This document shows positions 1 through 8,198 of a stretch of 64,000 nt of DNA, piece by piece; the stretch's first letter is position 1, and each line of letters begins with the position of its first letter. Both the position numbers and the translations under genes were made by a program. The stretch comes from an uncultured Lachnospiraceae bacterium (lineage in GTDB: Bacteria; Bacillota; Clostridia; Lachnospirales; Lachnospiraceae). The DNA is taken from the NCBI GenBank assembly GCA_947164865.1, contig CAMUYA010000018.1, positions 1 through 64,000 on the forward strand. Direction: 5' to 3'. The notes under the pieces are model-generated. The model made no database searches. It was not told the origin of the DNA and saw nothing but the letters and a program-made list of their open reading frames with translations.

Positions 1-691
1 GTGTCTGCATCCTATTGTAATCAGCGATACTCAATTTACGCTGTTCTTCTTCCAAGAGCCTTCTCCGTTCATTCGCAGCGGTCTGGCTCTTTTCAAAATT
101 TGCTTTCCTTTCGGCCGCTTCTTTTGCCCGTTTCTCCCTGTTGATTCGATTTACTTCAGCTACACGCTCCGGTGGATCTTCAGCGCCACATATATATGTC
201 ACCGTTCCGTCTTCATGTACAACACAACCGCAAGATTGAAATTTTAGCCCCATAGCGGCAGCTTCCATTTCATATTTGGGGATATTGTTAAAGAAATAGT
301 CGATCTTACCTTCGATTTCAGCAGCTTTCTTCGGATCCTCCGCCATCTTCGTAAGTATATTCGGAGCTATTACAACGTCAGTTCCACTCATCATATTTCC
401 GCCTACTTTATCTAGACTCTTTTGATCCTTTCCTATGCTTTCTACGCGGACCACACCATACTTTTCCTTTAGATGTTGCATATAGGCTTCTTCCTGTGTC
501 ATATTATCGACATCGGCAATTCCTTGACTTACTGGTACCCCTCTAATCTGCTCTTGAAGAGTTGCTATAAATGAGCCACCTGAAAATACACCTTGTTTTG
601 CAGACAGAACTGCTCGCTCCGATTGCTGAATAGAAGATACCCCAGTGTAGTACGCCATAAACGCAGTACCGCCCATACTTGCTATATTCAT
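1..691 (-). CDS. Partial orphan protein, DUF6033-like, C-terminus beyond window
   Basis: The frame opens at an ATG at 691 behind an AGGAGGAAT-type Shine-Dalgarno site and runs off the left edge, so only about 230 N-terminal residues are visible. The middle contains SIGKDQKSLDKVGG, DVVIAPNILTKMAEDP and a GKIDYFF..IPKYE segment, followed by VVHEDGTVTYICG and then a long charged helix rich in Glu, Arg and Lys that looks like a coiled coil. This order resembles the DUF6033 family of Lachnospiraceae as I remember it; the family has no known function. No signal peptide or membrane segment is visible. It lies 71 bp downstream of the next gene and is probably cotranscribed with it. Both may be cargo of the element carrying the recombinase, but the other element end is outside the window. 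Confidence 0.6.
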   Translation of the reverse strand, partial: MNIASMGGTAFMAYYTGVSSIQQSERAVLSAKQGVFSGGSFIATLQEQIRGVPVSQGIADVDNMTQEEAYMQHLKEKYGVVRVESIGKDQKSLDKVGGNMMSGTDVVIAPNILTKMAEDPKKAAEIEGKIDYFFNNIPKYEMEAAAMGLKFQSCGCVVHEDGTVTYICGAEDPPERVAEVNRINREKRAKEAAERKANFEKSQTAANERRRLLEEEQRKLSIADYNRMQT

Positions 692-762
692 ATGATTCCT
701 CCTTTTCGCAGCCGATCTGTCAGTTACGACTGCACCGCTCCCTGGAAAGGTCCGAGCGACTT

Positions 763-1338
763 TTATGCTCCTACAGAAAATGTAGGCATACTGTCATATA
801 CTTCTGTAAGCGGGCTCCAGTTCTTTAGATTAAAACTATCGTCTTCTTCATCCTCTGCATCAGAAAAGACATCCCCGTTTTCTTTGCCCTCATTATCGCC
901 CTCTTCTATAGTGTTCGGAAGCTTATCATATGCCCCCGACTTATGAAATTCAGTTGAAATCCTGTTTACAGCGGCATATATATATTCTCTGTCAGGGTCA
1001 TTTTTTGATATACCACTTAAAGCAGATGATATGATCTGGTCTGCTTCTTCCCTACTCTTAGCATGTTTTAGCTGTTCTTCTACAGCTTCTGCCATTCTCT
1101 GTACTCGTAAAGCATGTGCATACATGATGGGGTTGGTTTTTCTTAAATAATCCATCTCTTTCTGTGAAAGTTTTTTACCGGATTGAAGCTTGGCAGTTAT
1201 TTGAGCATCCATCTTAGTGCGGTCTTCCTCTGACATCTTTTCTATATCATTTCCGCTTTCTAAGATATATTGGGCAAGCTCTTTGGATGTTGTAATCCTT
1301 TTTTGCTCTTCATGATTCGGGTTAAGAAATATATTCAT
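763..1338 (-). CDS. Hypothetical helical protein, 191 residues
   Basis: I do not recognise this protein. The frame stays open to 1425, but the ATG at 1338 (MNIFLNPNHEE) has an AGGAGAA Shine-Dalgarno site at proper distance, so I take it as the start. The protein looks almost entirely helical and hydrophilic: a conserved-looking EDRTKMDAQI..KLQSGKKLSQKEM..LRKTNP stretch at about residues 35-65, a long EQLKHAKSREEADQI helix, then a very acidic tail (EEGDNEGKENGD...DAEDEEDD) and a short hydrophobic end. There is no signal peptide. It is followed after 71 bp by the partial DUF6033-like gene in the same direction, so the two probably work together. Function unknown. Confidence 0.6.
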   Translation of the reverse strand: MNIFLNPNHEEQKRITTSKELAQYILESGNDIEKMSEEDRTKMDAQITAKLQSGKKLSQKEMDYLRKTNPIMYAHALRVQRMAEAVEEQLKHAKSREEADQIISSALSGISKNDPDREYIYAAVNRISTEFHKSGAYDKLPNTIEEGDNEGKENGDVFSDAEDEEDDSFNLKNWSPLTEVYDSMPTFSVGA

Positions 1339-1440
1339 AGGGCTTCTCCTTATTACGAGCCGTCGTTTGTTTCCTTCAAAAGGAAAAGCGCATTTTTCAA
1401 CGAATTTCAATCCATTGAAAAACACGCTTCCATCGCTATT

Positions 1441-1608
1441 TAGTATATCGACAGATTAAGTGATTTCCTTAACCGCATAAGAAATAATTTTTTTGATTCG
1501 TCAAATGATGCTCCGGAAACAATACGTAATACAGTTTCGGATTTAAAACAGCTCAGCTCAGATCAGCTTCAGAATGTAGCTTCAATCATAAAAGGATTGA
1601 TTCATTGA
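1441..1608 (+). pseudogene. Possible remnant: C-terminal tail of a lost gene
   Basis: Between the hypothetical gene and the recombinase (1339-1769, about 430 bp) there is no intact gene. One plus-strand frame after a TAG at 1441-1443 stays open to a TGA at 1606-1608 and encodes about 54 residues without a start codon. Its end (SDLKQLSSDQLQNVASIIKGLIH) resembles the last helices of small HTH regulators, which often end in a similar amphipathic helix. A rho-independent terminator follows 30 bp later in the same direction, as expected if this was once the end of a real gene. The regulator identity is a guess. Confidence 0.3.
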
Positions 1609-1637
1609 ATTATGTAAACTACTTTGTTCTGATTTTC

Positions 1638-1669
1638 AGGTGATGTCTCACGGCATCACCTCTTTTTTT
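1638..1669 (+). terminator. Rho-independent terminator
   Basis: An 8-bp stem (AGGTGATG at 1638-1645 with CATCACCT at 1654-1661) and an 8-nt loop are followed by a run of seven T. It points rightward and would insulate the recombinase gene from transcription entering from the left. Confidence 0.75.
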
Positions 1670-1769
1670 ATTTTTTTAGGTCTTTTTTACGGATTAGCCC
1701 CCTTCTTGTCCCACAAATCTTACGAAAGGGAAAAAAACTTACCAATGCAAGATCAAGGAGATGCTGCCT

Positions 1770-3215
1770 ATGGCAGAATACACACAATATGGGACAATTG
1801 AATCAGACATCTATTCCGAGATCAATGAAATAAGGGTACAAATAAACCGCTTGAAGGAAATGCAAAAGAAGGGTATCCTTAAAGGTGTTGACGTTGTAAT
1901 ACAGGAATTGACAAAAAAAGAGTTAAAGCTTAAAGAAGCTAAGGTATTAAGCGTCCATAAATACGCCATTACAGAGATTACGGTAAAGAAAAACGGTAAA
2001 GATGTCACAAGATGGCAGACACAATGCGGAGAAACAAGACCAAGGTGCTCTTCTTATGAAGCTCTGATTGATAAGCTCTACAGTTTTTACTTTGATGCTA
2101 CCGCCATAACAAACTATTCGTTCAGAACGATCTTTGAGGCTGCTCTGGATGAAAAGATACGGACGGAAGCTCCCAAGGAAAAGACTATACAGGATTATCA
2201 TATAACCTACAAAGCTTTCATAACAGACGAGTTCGGATCAAGGGATATTCGCCTTATTAAGCCCTCTGAACTTAAAGAATATATCCAGACTGTCTCTGCA
2301 AGTCATGCGCCCTCCAAAAAACGTTTTTACAAGTTTAAAGGGATACTGAATCTGGCATTTGAATACGCCAGCGATCCGGAGAGACGATATATTGAGTTCA
2401 ATCCGGTACCGGCAAAGAACAAAGCCTATGCCAAAAACTTTACCCCTACTAGCCGTAAACCTGAGGACAAGGCATTCCAGCCGGATGAAATCGAGCTTAT
2501 CCGCTCTCATCTCTGGGAACGCGTGCGCAAGGAAAGATATGATGTAAATGGGTATGCCATACTGTTTTCATCGGAAACAGGTGTCAGGGAAGGCGAAATA
2601 CCTTCTCTTAAATGGTCTGACATCTCCGGTAATGCTATTCATATCCATTCCCAGCAAAATGACGAGCGCCGTGACGGGAAGAAGATCTTTTACTACAACC
2701 CCACTACAAAAAATGAAAAGGGTGTAAGTAACAACGGACGATATATTCCTATCACAAACCGTATACGCGTTATCCTGGATGAACTTAAGGAAAAGCAGAA
2801 TGAGCTCGGAATCGTATCTGAATGGGTGTTTTGCAAAGAAGATGGCGAATGGATGACTACAGTATCTTACTACGAGGCACTTTACAGAGTCACAAAGAAG
2901 CTTGGACTCAGGCTTAGCAACAACCATGCATTCCGTATGGCACTGAATTCATATGTATATGTGCCTATGGGACTGCCTGTTACTGAAAGAGCAAAGTTAC
3001 TTGGACACTCTGTAGAGACAAATCTAAAGTATTACACCTTCGCAAGAACAGACGATTACATCGATGAGCTGTGCGAAAAAATGAACGCCTATAATGGGGA
3101 AAACAGCGGTTTTTCGCCATTTGGTGAGAAGGGTACCTTGGGGTACCTTAAAATTCTTGATTTTGAAGCAAAAAAAGAAAGCCTTGAATCCGCTAGAATT
3201 CAGGCTTTCTCTTAA
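1770..3215 (+). CDS. Tyrosine recombinase / integrase
   Basis: This is a site-specific recombinase of the lambda integrase family that would cut and rejoin DNA at attachment sites. The C-terminal catalytic domain is clear: the R-box Arg in TGVREGEIPSLKW, the HxxR box in NHAFR, the LLGHS box, and the Tyr nucleophile in the LKYYTF segment. The N-terminal half has an arm-type binding region and a SAM-like core-binding domain (about 110-215). An ATG at 1761 abuts AAGGAG directly, whereas the ATG at 1770 lies 9 nt behind AAGGAG, so I start at 1770, giving 481 residues. The gene ends 10 bp from the 3' end of a tRNA-Leu gene, the usual position of an integrase of an element inserted into a tRNA. No excisionase, relaxase or phage gene is visible, so the type of element cannot be named. 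Confidence 0.93.
   Translation: MAEYTQYGTIESDIYSEINEIRVQINRLKEMQKKGILKGVDVVIQELTKKELKLKEAKVLSVHKYAITEITVKKNGKDVTRWQTQCGETRPRCSSYEALIDKLYSFYFDATAITNYSFRTIFEAALDEKIRTEAPKEKTIQDYHITYKAFITDEFGSRDIRLIKPSELKEYIQTVSASHAPSKKRFYKFKGILNLAFEYASDPERRYIEFNPVPAKNKAYAKNFTPTSRKPEDKAFQPDEIELIRSHLWERVRKERYDVNGYAILFSSETGVREGEIPSLKWSDISGNAIHIHSQQNDERRDGKKIFYYNPTTKNEKGVSNNGRYIPITNRIRVILDELKEKQNELGIVSEWVFCKEDGEWMTTVSYYEALYRVTKKLGLRLSNNHAFRMALNSYVYVPMGLPVTERAKLLGHSVETNLKYYTFARTDDYIDELCEKMNAYNGENSGFSPFGEKGTLGYLKILDFEAKKESLESARIQAFS
3170..3209 (-). terminator. Terminator of the tRNA-Leu transcript, inside the integrase gene
   Basis: Read on the minus strand, a 12-bp stem with one bulged base (arms 3197-3209 and 3177-3189, loop 3190-3196) is followed by seven T (3170-3176). 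It lies 17 nt beyond the tRNA 3' end and overlaps the last codons of the plus-strand integrase gene, so it would end the tRNA transcript inside element DNA. Confidence 0.75.
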
Positions 3216-3225
3216 AAATCATTTA

Positions 3226-3309
3226 TGCGGAAGAAGGGACTTGAACCCTCACGATGTTGCCATCACAAGATCCTTAGTCTTGCTCGTCTACCAGTTCCGA
3301 CACTTCCGC
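3226..3309 (-). tRNA. tRNA-Leu, anticodon AAG
   Basis: All arms fold by eye. The acceptor GCGGAAG/CTTCCGC is 7 bp and perfect. The D stem is TCG/CGA with a GG-containing loop. The anticodon stem is CAAGA/TCTTG around the loop CTAAGGA. A class II variable arm contains ATG-GCAA-CAT, and the T arm has TTCAAGT in the loop. Positions 34-36 read AAG, which decodes Leu CUN if A34 is deaminated to inosine. The 3' CCA is not encoded. The 3' end faces the integrase gene, making this the likely attachment site of the element. Confidence 0.93.
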
Positions 3310-3320
3310 GCAACAATGGT

Positions 3321-3349
3321 ATATTACCATTTAGCAGACCGATTGTCAA
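3321..3349 (-). promoter_or_regulatory. Promoter of tRNA-Leu
   Basis: On the minus strand TTGACA (3344-3349) is separated by exactly 17 bp from TAATAT (3321-3326), and the tRNA 5' end lies 11 bp downstream. This is a near-consensus sigma-A promoter. Confidence 0.85.
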
Positions 3350-3381
3350 CAAATTTTTTCAAATATTCTGCATGAAATTAC

Positions 3382-5211
3382 TCAGCAATAATGCTTCATC
3401 ATAAACTGCAGCTTTTCCGTGCCTTTGTACCTGTTGATATCCAGATTATAAGCGATATTTACCTTCACCCCTTCAGCCTTTTCGGAGTTTCTGAGACTAT
3501 CTGCCTTATCCCTTCCGTACTTTTCCTCCACAAACAAAAGAAAAGCCTCCGGGTCCGAAAATGAGGTGAATTCCGCAACCCCGCCTGCGGATGTCCTTGC
3601 GGTGTATCTCGCATACTTTCCTTCGCTTCCAAATCGCTTCATCCCGGTTATCTCCAGTTCCTTATCCGCAAAGAGCGGTACCGGATTTCCCGTCCCGAAG
3701 GGCTCCAGCTTTTCAAGTTCCTTAGCCAGCTTCATGCTCGCGTATCCAACGGGCATGGGGACATCTATCATCACTTTTGCGGAAAAATCTTCCTCTTTAA
3801 GACCGGCATTTTCATTAAGAAACATATCAAGTTCACCCAGCTTATCTGCCTTAAAAGAGAGCCCTGCGGCCATTGCATGTCCGCCGAATTTAAAGAGTAA
3901 TGATGCTGCATCCATAAGATGAGCCTGCATATGATAAGCCTCAATGGAACGCCCTGAGCCTTTGATCATCCCCTCGTCTTCCGTTTTTGTCAGAATAAAT
4001 GTGGGATGATAATACTTTTCCTTTATCTTTCCCGCTATGATGCCCGCTATGCTCTCATGCACATCCGGGAGAAATATCAGCCATACCGCTTTCTCGGAAA
4101 GAGAATGCTCCGAAATATACTTTTCGGCAGCCTTGATCCCCTCATTTGTGAGATTCTTCCTGCTGTCATTTAATGCTTTTAACTCATTTGCTATAATGAG
4201 GGCTTCCCGCTTTGAAGGTGCATTAAACAGCTCAAAGGCCCGAATAGCACTGTCCAGTCTTCCGCTTGCATTTACGCAGGGTCCGATCACAAATCCCATA
4301 TGATAGGCGCTCACGGTTTCCGGATCCAGACTGTTTACCTCCATAAGAGCCTGCAGGCCGTAATTGGCAGACTTTTTGATCTTCTTTATTCCCTCCCGCA
4401 CTATAACGCGGTTCTCATCCTTAAGCTCCATCACATCGCATACTGTGCCCAGTGCGGCAAATTCAAGCAGCTCATCCATTGAGGATTCAAGCTTCTCTGC
4501 ACCTGCTTTGCCCGGCATGACCTCAGCACTCCCGCCGGGGCCTGCATTTTGCTTCAGCAGCTCCAGCACAGCCTGCATAAGCTTATATGCCACCATAGCG
4601 CCGCATATACCCTTAAAGGGGTATGTACAGTCATTCCTCTTGGGATTGACCACAGCAAGAGCCTCTGGAAGGATCTGAAGGCGTTTTCCGTCAGCATCTG
4701 TCTCGAAGGGTACTTCGTGATGATCTGTTACAATAACATCCATTCCAAGTGAATTTGCCTTATCAACCTGAGGTGCGGCCGAGATCCCGTTGTCACAGGT
4801 CACTATAAGCCCGACACCATCCGCTGCGGCCTCTTCCACCAGTGAATCGCTGAGCCCGTATCCGTCGTGCACGCGGTGTGGTATGGCGGTACTCACATCT
4901 CCCCCTATGAGCCCGATTCCTTTTGTGAGGATATATGAGCTGGTCACACCGTCGACATCATAGTCGCCGATCACACGGATCTTCTTCCCATCCGCTACTG
5001 CCTTTATCAGCTCTTTTGCCGCCTTCTCCATATCCTTCATCAGGAAAGGCGAATGGGTGTCATTAACAGAACCGCCAAGGAAGACTTTAGCTTCCTCGGC
5101 GGTCATTATGTCACGATTTCTCAGGATGCGCGCCGTTACTACGTCAATCCCCAGCTTCCTGCTCCAATCGTCAAAATCTGCTTTTTTTGTCTGAACAAAC
5201 CATTTTTCCAT
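3382..5211 (-). CDS. recJ: Single-stranded-DNA-specific exonuclease RecJ
   Basis: RecJ degrades single-stranded DNA 5' to 3' in recombination and mismatch/base-excision repair in the cytoplasm. The DHH phosphoesterase motifs are present: DYDVDG at about residues 83-88, the CDNG motif at about 139-142, and the name-giving DHH at 163-165 in VTDHHE. The DHHA1 substrate-binding domain follows with GGHAMAAG near residue 440. The length, 609 residues, is slightly above the usual 560-580; a Gly/Pro-rich insert near 225-240 (QNAGPGGSAEVMPGKAG) accounts for part of it. The C-terminal RecJ OB domain is present. The gene lies 46 bp downstream of secDF, an arrangement common in Clostridia, so it is probably cotranscribed with it. 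Confidence 0.95.
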   Translation of the reverse strand: MEKWFVQTKKADFDDWSRKLGIDVVTARILRNRDIMTAEEAKVFLGGSVNDTHSPFLMKDMEKAAKELIKAVADGKKIRVIGDYDVDGVTSSYILTKGIGLIGGDVSTAIPHRVHDGYGLSDSLVEEAAADGVGLIVTCDNGISAAPQVDKANSLGMDVIVTDHHEVPFETDADGKRLQILPEALAVVNPKRNDCTYPFKGICGAMVAYKLMQAVLELLKQNAGPGGSAEVMPGKAGAEKLESSMDELLEFAALGTVCDVMELKDENRVIVREGIKKIKKSANYGLQALMEVNSLDPETVSAYHMGFVIGPCVNASGRLDSAIRAFELFNAPSKREALIIANELKALNDSRKNLTNEGIKAAEKYISEHSLSEKAVWLIFLPDVHESIAGIIAGKIKEKYYHPTFILTKTEDEGMIKGSGRSIEAYHMQAHLMDAASLLFKFGGHAMAAGLSFKADKLGELDMFLNENAGLKEEDFSAKVMIDVPMPVGYASMKLAKELEKLEPFGTGNPVPLFADKELEITGMKRFGSEGKYARYTARTSAGGVAEFTSFSDPEAFLLFVEEKYGRDKADSLRNSEKAEGVKVNIAYNLDINRYKGTEKLQFMMKHYC

Positions 5212-5257
5212 TAAGGAATCTTTCCGCTCCCTAAACGAACATTAAGACAAGCACCTT

Positions 5258-7501
5258 TTATGCTCTCTTCTTTCCGGGGAACTTTTTCTTAAAGGTGTAC
5301 CACAGCGCACCTGCAATGCAGACGGATGAGTAGCATCCGCAGGCGATACCTACCATAAGAGGAAGGGCGAAATCACGTATGCTTGAAACACCGAATCCGT
5401 AAAGGAAAGCAACCATCACGAAGGTGGTGAGTGAAGTAAAGATACTTCTTGAGAGAGTCTGGGTGACACTCTTGTTGACTATCTCGGAGAGTTCTTCTCT
5501 GCTTGAGATGTTTCTGTTCTCACGGATACGGTCAAAGATAACGATGGTGGCGTTGATGGAGTAACCTACTATGGTGAGCAGGCAGGCAACAAATGTATTG
5601 CCGACCGATACTCTGGCTGCTGCGTAGAATGCAACCACTACCAGCACGTCATGGGCAAGAGCTATGATAGAGCTGATACCGAATCTGATATCTTTGAATC
5701 TGATCCTGATATAGATAAGCATGAGAACGATGGATACAACAACCGCAATGATGGTGTCTCTCTTCATCTCGCTGCTTATGGTCGAGCTGATGGTCTCCGA
5801 GGTGATCTTGGAAGCAGGAACCGAGAACTTCTCGGTAAACATGCTCTCAAGGCTCTCCCTCTTTTCTACGTTAAGAGAATTGGTCTTGAAAATAACTTCG
5901 TTGGTACCGGATACAGTCTGAATCTGAACATTGCTTCCGGTAACCTTCTCGATCTCGGGTGATACCTGAGCTGTAAGATCGTCAAGGGTCCAAGTCTTGT
6001 CAAAGTCAACGGTGGTAGCAGTACCGCCTTTGAACTCAAGTGAATAATTGAGTTCGTCTCTGTGGAGAACAAACTTGTTGACACCCATGAATATAAATCC
6101 TGCCGCAATGACAGCAATTGATATTCCGAAGAAAACACCTCTCTTTGAAAGGAAGTTAACAGACTTTCCGACCTTTCCTTTACCGTACAGTCTGACATCT
6201 CTGAGGCCAAGAGTATAAAGTGATCTGATAAGAAGCCTTGTCACAACCAGTGCGGTGAACATGGAAAGAACGATACCGAGTACAAGTGTCTGAGCAAAGC
6301 CCTTTACCGAGCCCGGTCCGAGGATCCAGAGTACGATAGCCGCAATAAGCGTTGTGATGTTTCCGTCGAGGATGGCTGAAAGAGCCTTGTTAAATCCGGT
6401 CTTGATCGCACTGTCAACAGAAACTCCCGAAGCGATCTCCTCTCTGATACGCGCGAAAATTACAACGTTTGCATCCACCGCCATACCGATTGAAAGGATG
6501 ATACCTGCGATTCCCGCAAGTGTAAGAGTCATATCAAAGCCCTGGAGAAGAAGCACGATAAGTGCTACATATGTGCAAAGTGCAATAGCAGCGCATGCTC
6601 CGGGAAGGAAGTAAACAGCCACCATGAATATCGCAACTGCGATAAATCCGAAAAGACCTGCCTTAAGTGAAGTAGCGATAGCATCCTGTCCGAGCTGTGC
6701 ACCTACAACCTTTGAATGGAGCTCTTCGAGCTCAAGTGCAAGACCGCCGATACGGATGGTGGAAGCGAGTTTCTCGGCATCATCATAAGAGAAGTTTCCT
6801 TCGATCTCTGCCTGGCCTGTGGTAAGTGCGCCGTTAACTCTGGGAACGCTTACGAAATCACCGTCATAATAGATTCCCAGTGACTCTCCCTTTGCGTAAG
6901 CTCTTGTGGTAGCGTCCGCAAACTTGGTGGTTCCTTCTGAAGTCATGGTAAGTGAAACAACATAAGCTGTGTTCTTGAGATTATCCTGAGTCTGCATCGC
7001 TCTTGCATCTGCAACATCGGTTCCCTGAAGCTTAACCGAACCGTTTGCAAGAAGCTCATCGATCGACTTGTTAAGGCTGTATCCGGTCTTACCCGAGCCG
7101 GTATATGTATAGTTGTAATTTCCCTCATCATCGGTCTCTGAAATGAAATACATCGTTCCGGGGCGTCCCAGCTCCTGAAGTATCTGGTTGGCATCGCTGA
7201 CACCGGGTATCTCGATATTGATACGGTTTCCGCCTTCCTGATAAACGATAGCTTCGGTGCTGTAATTCTGCACACGCTGCTGGAGCTTATAAATAGTATC
7301 TGCCATATCGGTTGAAGAGGGGTTTTCATCTCCCACTACCTGATATGTAATGCTGACACCGCCCGCAAGATCAAGCCCGAGGTTTATCTCCTTCGCACTT
7401 GCGGTTCCCTCCGAATCGGTTCCCTTTATATCGATAAAGCCGATACCGATGGTCAAAACAAGGATAATAATGAGCGTAATAATTGCCGTGCTCTTTTTCA
7501 T
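5258..7501 (-). CDS. secDF: SecD-SecF fusion, protein export membrane protein
   Basis: This proton-driven partner of the Sec translocon pulls secreted proteins across the membrane. The single 747-residue chain contains SecD (about 1-430) and SecF (about 440-747). The N-terminal transmembrane helix is followed by the SecD signature LDLAGGVSITYQV, the large P1 extracytoplasmic domain, and a five-helix bundle with GMAVDANVVIFARIREE. The SecF half repeats the plan: a helix, LEFKGGTATTVDF, a short P4 domain, and a bundle with GYSINATIVIFDRIREN. The ATG at 7501 has AAAGGA 8 nt upstream. The fused form is common in Bacilli and some Clostridia. A terminator hairpin starts only 38 bp upstream of the start codon, leaving little room for a private promoter. 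Confidence 0.95.
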   Translation of the reverse strand: MKKSTAIITLIIILVLTIGIGFIDIKGTDSEGTASAKEINLGLDLAGGVSITYQVVGDENPSSTDMADTIYKLQQRVQNYSTEAIVYQEGGNRINIEIPGVSDANQILQELGRPGTMYFISETDDEGNYNYTYTGSGKTGYSLNKSIDELLANGSVKLQGTDVADARAMQTQDNLKNTAYVVSLTMTSEGTTKFADATTRAYAKGESLGIYYDGDFVSVPRVNGALTTGQAEIEGNFSYDDAEKLASTIRIGGLALELEELHSKVVGAQLGQDAIATSLKAGLFGFIAVAIFMVAVYFLPGACAAIALCTYVALIVLLLQGFDMTLTLAGIAGIILSIGMAVDANVVIFARIREEIASGVSVDSAIKTGFNKALSAILDGNITTLIAAIVLWILGPGSVKGFAQTLVLGIVLSMFTALVVTRLLIRSLYTLGLRDVRLYGKGKVGKSVNFLSKRGVFFGISIAVIAAGFIFMGVNKFVLHRDELNYSLEFKGGTATTVDFDKTWTLDDLTAQVSPEIEKVTGSNVQIQTVSGTNEVIFKTNSLNVEKRESLESMFTEKFSVPASKITSETISSTISSEMKRDTIIAVVVSIVLMLIYIRIRFKDIRFGISSIIALAHDVLVVVAFYAAARVSVGNTFVACLLTIVGYSINATIVIFDRIRENRNISSREELSEIVNKSVTQTLSRSIFTSLTTFVMVAFLYGFGVSSIRDFALPLMVGIACGCYSSVCIAGALWYTFKKKFPGKKRA

Positions 7502-7538
7502 GATGTAAGTCCTTTCCGAATCCTTATACTTAAGGAAT

Positions 7539-7592
7539 AAAAAAAGTGTATTCAGATTTGTGCGCTATAATACACACTAATCTAAAATACAC
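7539..7592 (-). terminator. Terminator between receiver gene and secDF
   Basis: On the minus strand a long imperfect hairpin (arms 7546-7562 and about 7574-7592, GTGTATT paired with AATACAC at the base) is followed by seven T (7539-7545). It should end the receiver transcript, though readthrough into secDF is possible because secDF starts 38 bp further on. The remaining spacer, 7593-7689, shows only AT-rich DNA. Confidence 0.65.
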
Positions 7593-7689
7593 TTATCGGC
7601 AAAAAAAATCAACTATGAATTCGCTGAAAATAACGATTTATTGTAAATTTCTTCTATAAGATGTTAACAAAGTATCCGTCAAACAATGC

Positions 7690-8076
7690 TTACTTGTATG
7701 AATCCTTGTATTCATTGATCGCCATTGAGATCTCTGCCATCGCTTCCTTGCGCCTAAGAGGCTTTACGATATAATGCGTAACTCCCAGCTCACGGCATCT
7801 GTCTTTGCTGACCTTCGAATCGTCGCCGGTTACCACTACCACAGGGAATCTGTCTTCCCAGTTGCGCTCCCTTATCTCCATCAGGAATTCATACCCATTC
7901 ATTACCGGCATAAGCAGGTCAAGGAGCACCGCACTTATCTTTCCCATCTGGATCGAAAGGATATTGAGCGCTTCTCTTCCGTTCTTTGCAAACACTATTT
8001 CATATTTATCTTCCAGAAATTCCGCAAGGAGCTCCCTGCTCATCTCTGTGTCGTCAACTATAAGGATTCTCTCCAT
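7690..8076 (-). CDS. Single-domain response regulator (CheY-like receiver)
   Basis: This is a receiver domain alone, without an output domain, so it acts through protein contact or as a phosphate carrier. The acidic pair D8 D9 (LIVDD), the phospho-acceptor D53 (LLDLLMP), T83 (VVTGDD) and K105 (VKP) are all present, so it should be phosphorylatable. The frame opens at 8121, but the ATG at 8076 (MERILIVDD) has GGGGAAA upstream and begins exactly where receiver domains begin, giving 128 residues. It sits between secDF and the SCIFF genes with no kinase beside it. The nearest kinase is the hybrid kinase at 12.3-16.6 kb, whose terminal Hpt domain could use such a receiver; that link is inference. 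Confidence 0.88.
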   Translation of the reverse strand: MERILIVDDTEMSRELLAEFLEDKYEIVFAKNGREALNILSIQMGKISAVLLDLLMPVMNGYEFLMEIRERNWEDRFPVVVVTGDDSKVSKDRCRELGVTHYIVKPLRRKEAMAEISMAINEYKDSYK

Positions 8077-8198
8077 ACTCGTTTCCCCAACCTTATATGC
8101 GGACCGATGATCCAGATTCAATCAAATGATATTTGGCTTCTGTCCTAATTATAATATATCATATAAAAACTAATCGGTCAAAATCTTTTATTTTTTGC

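Noticed and set aside
3131..3149. GGTACC-containing direct repeat as an attachment core
   Set aside because: It lies inside the integrase coding sequence, is very short, and shares nothing with the tRNA 3' end, which is the more likely target.
1..3215. A prophage
   Set aside because: No capsid, portal, terminase or lysis gene is visible; only the integrase and two orphan proteins are present, so the type of element stays open.
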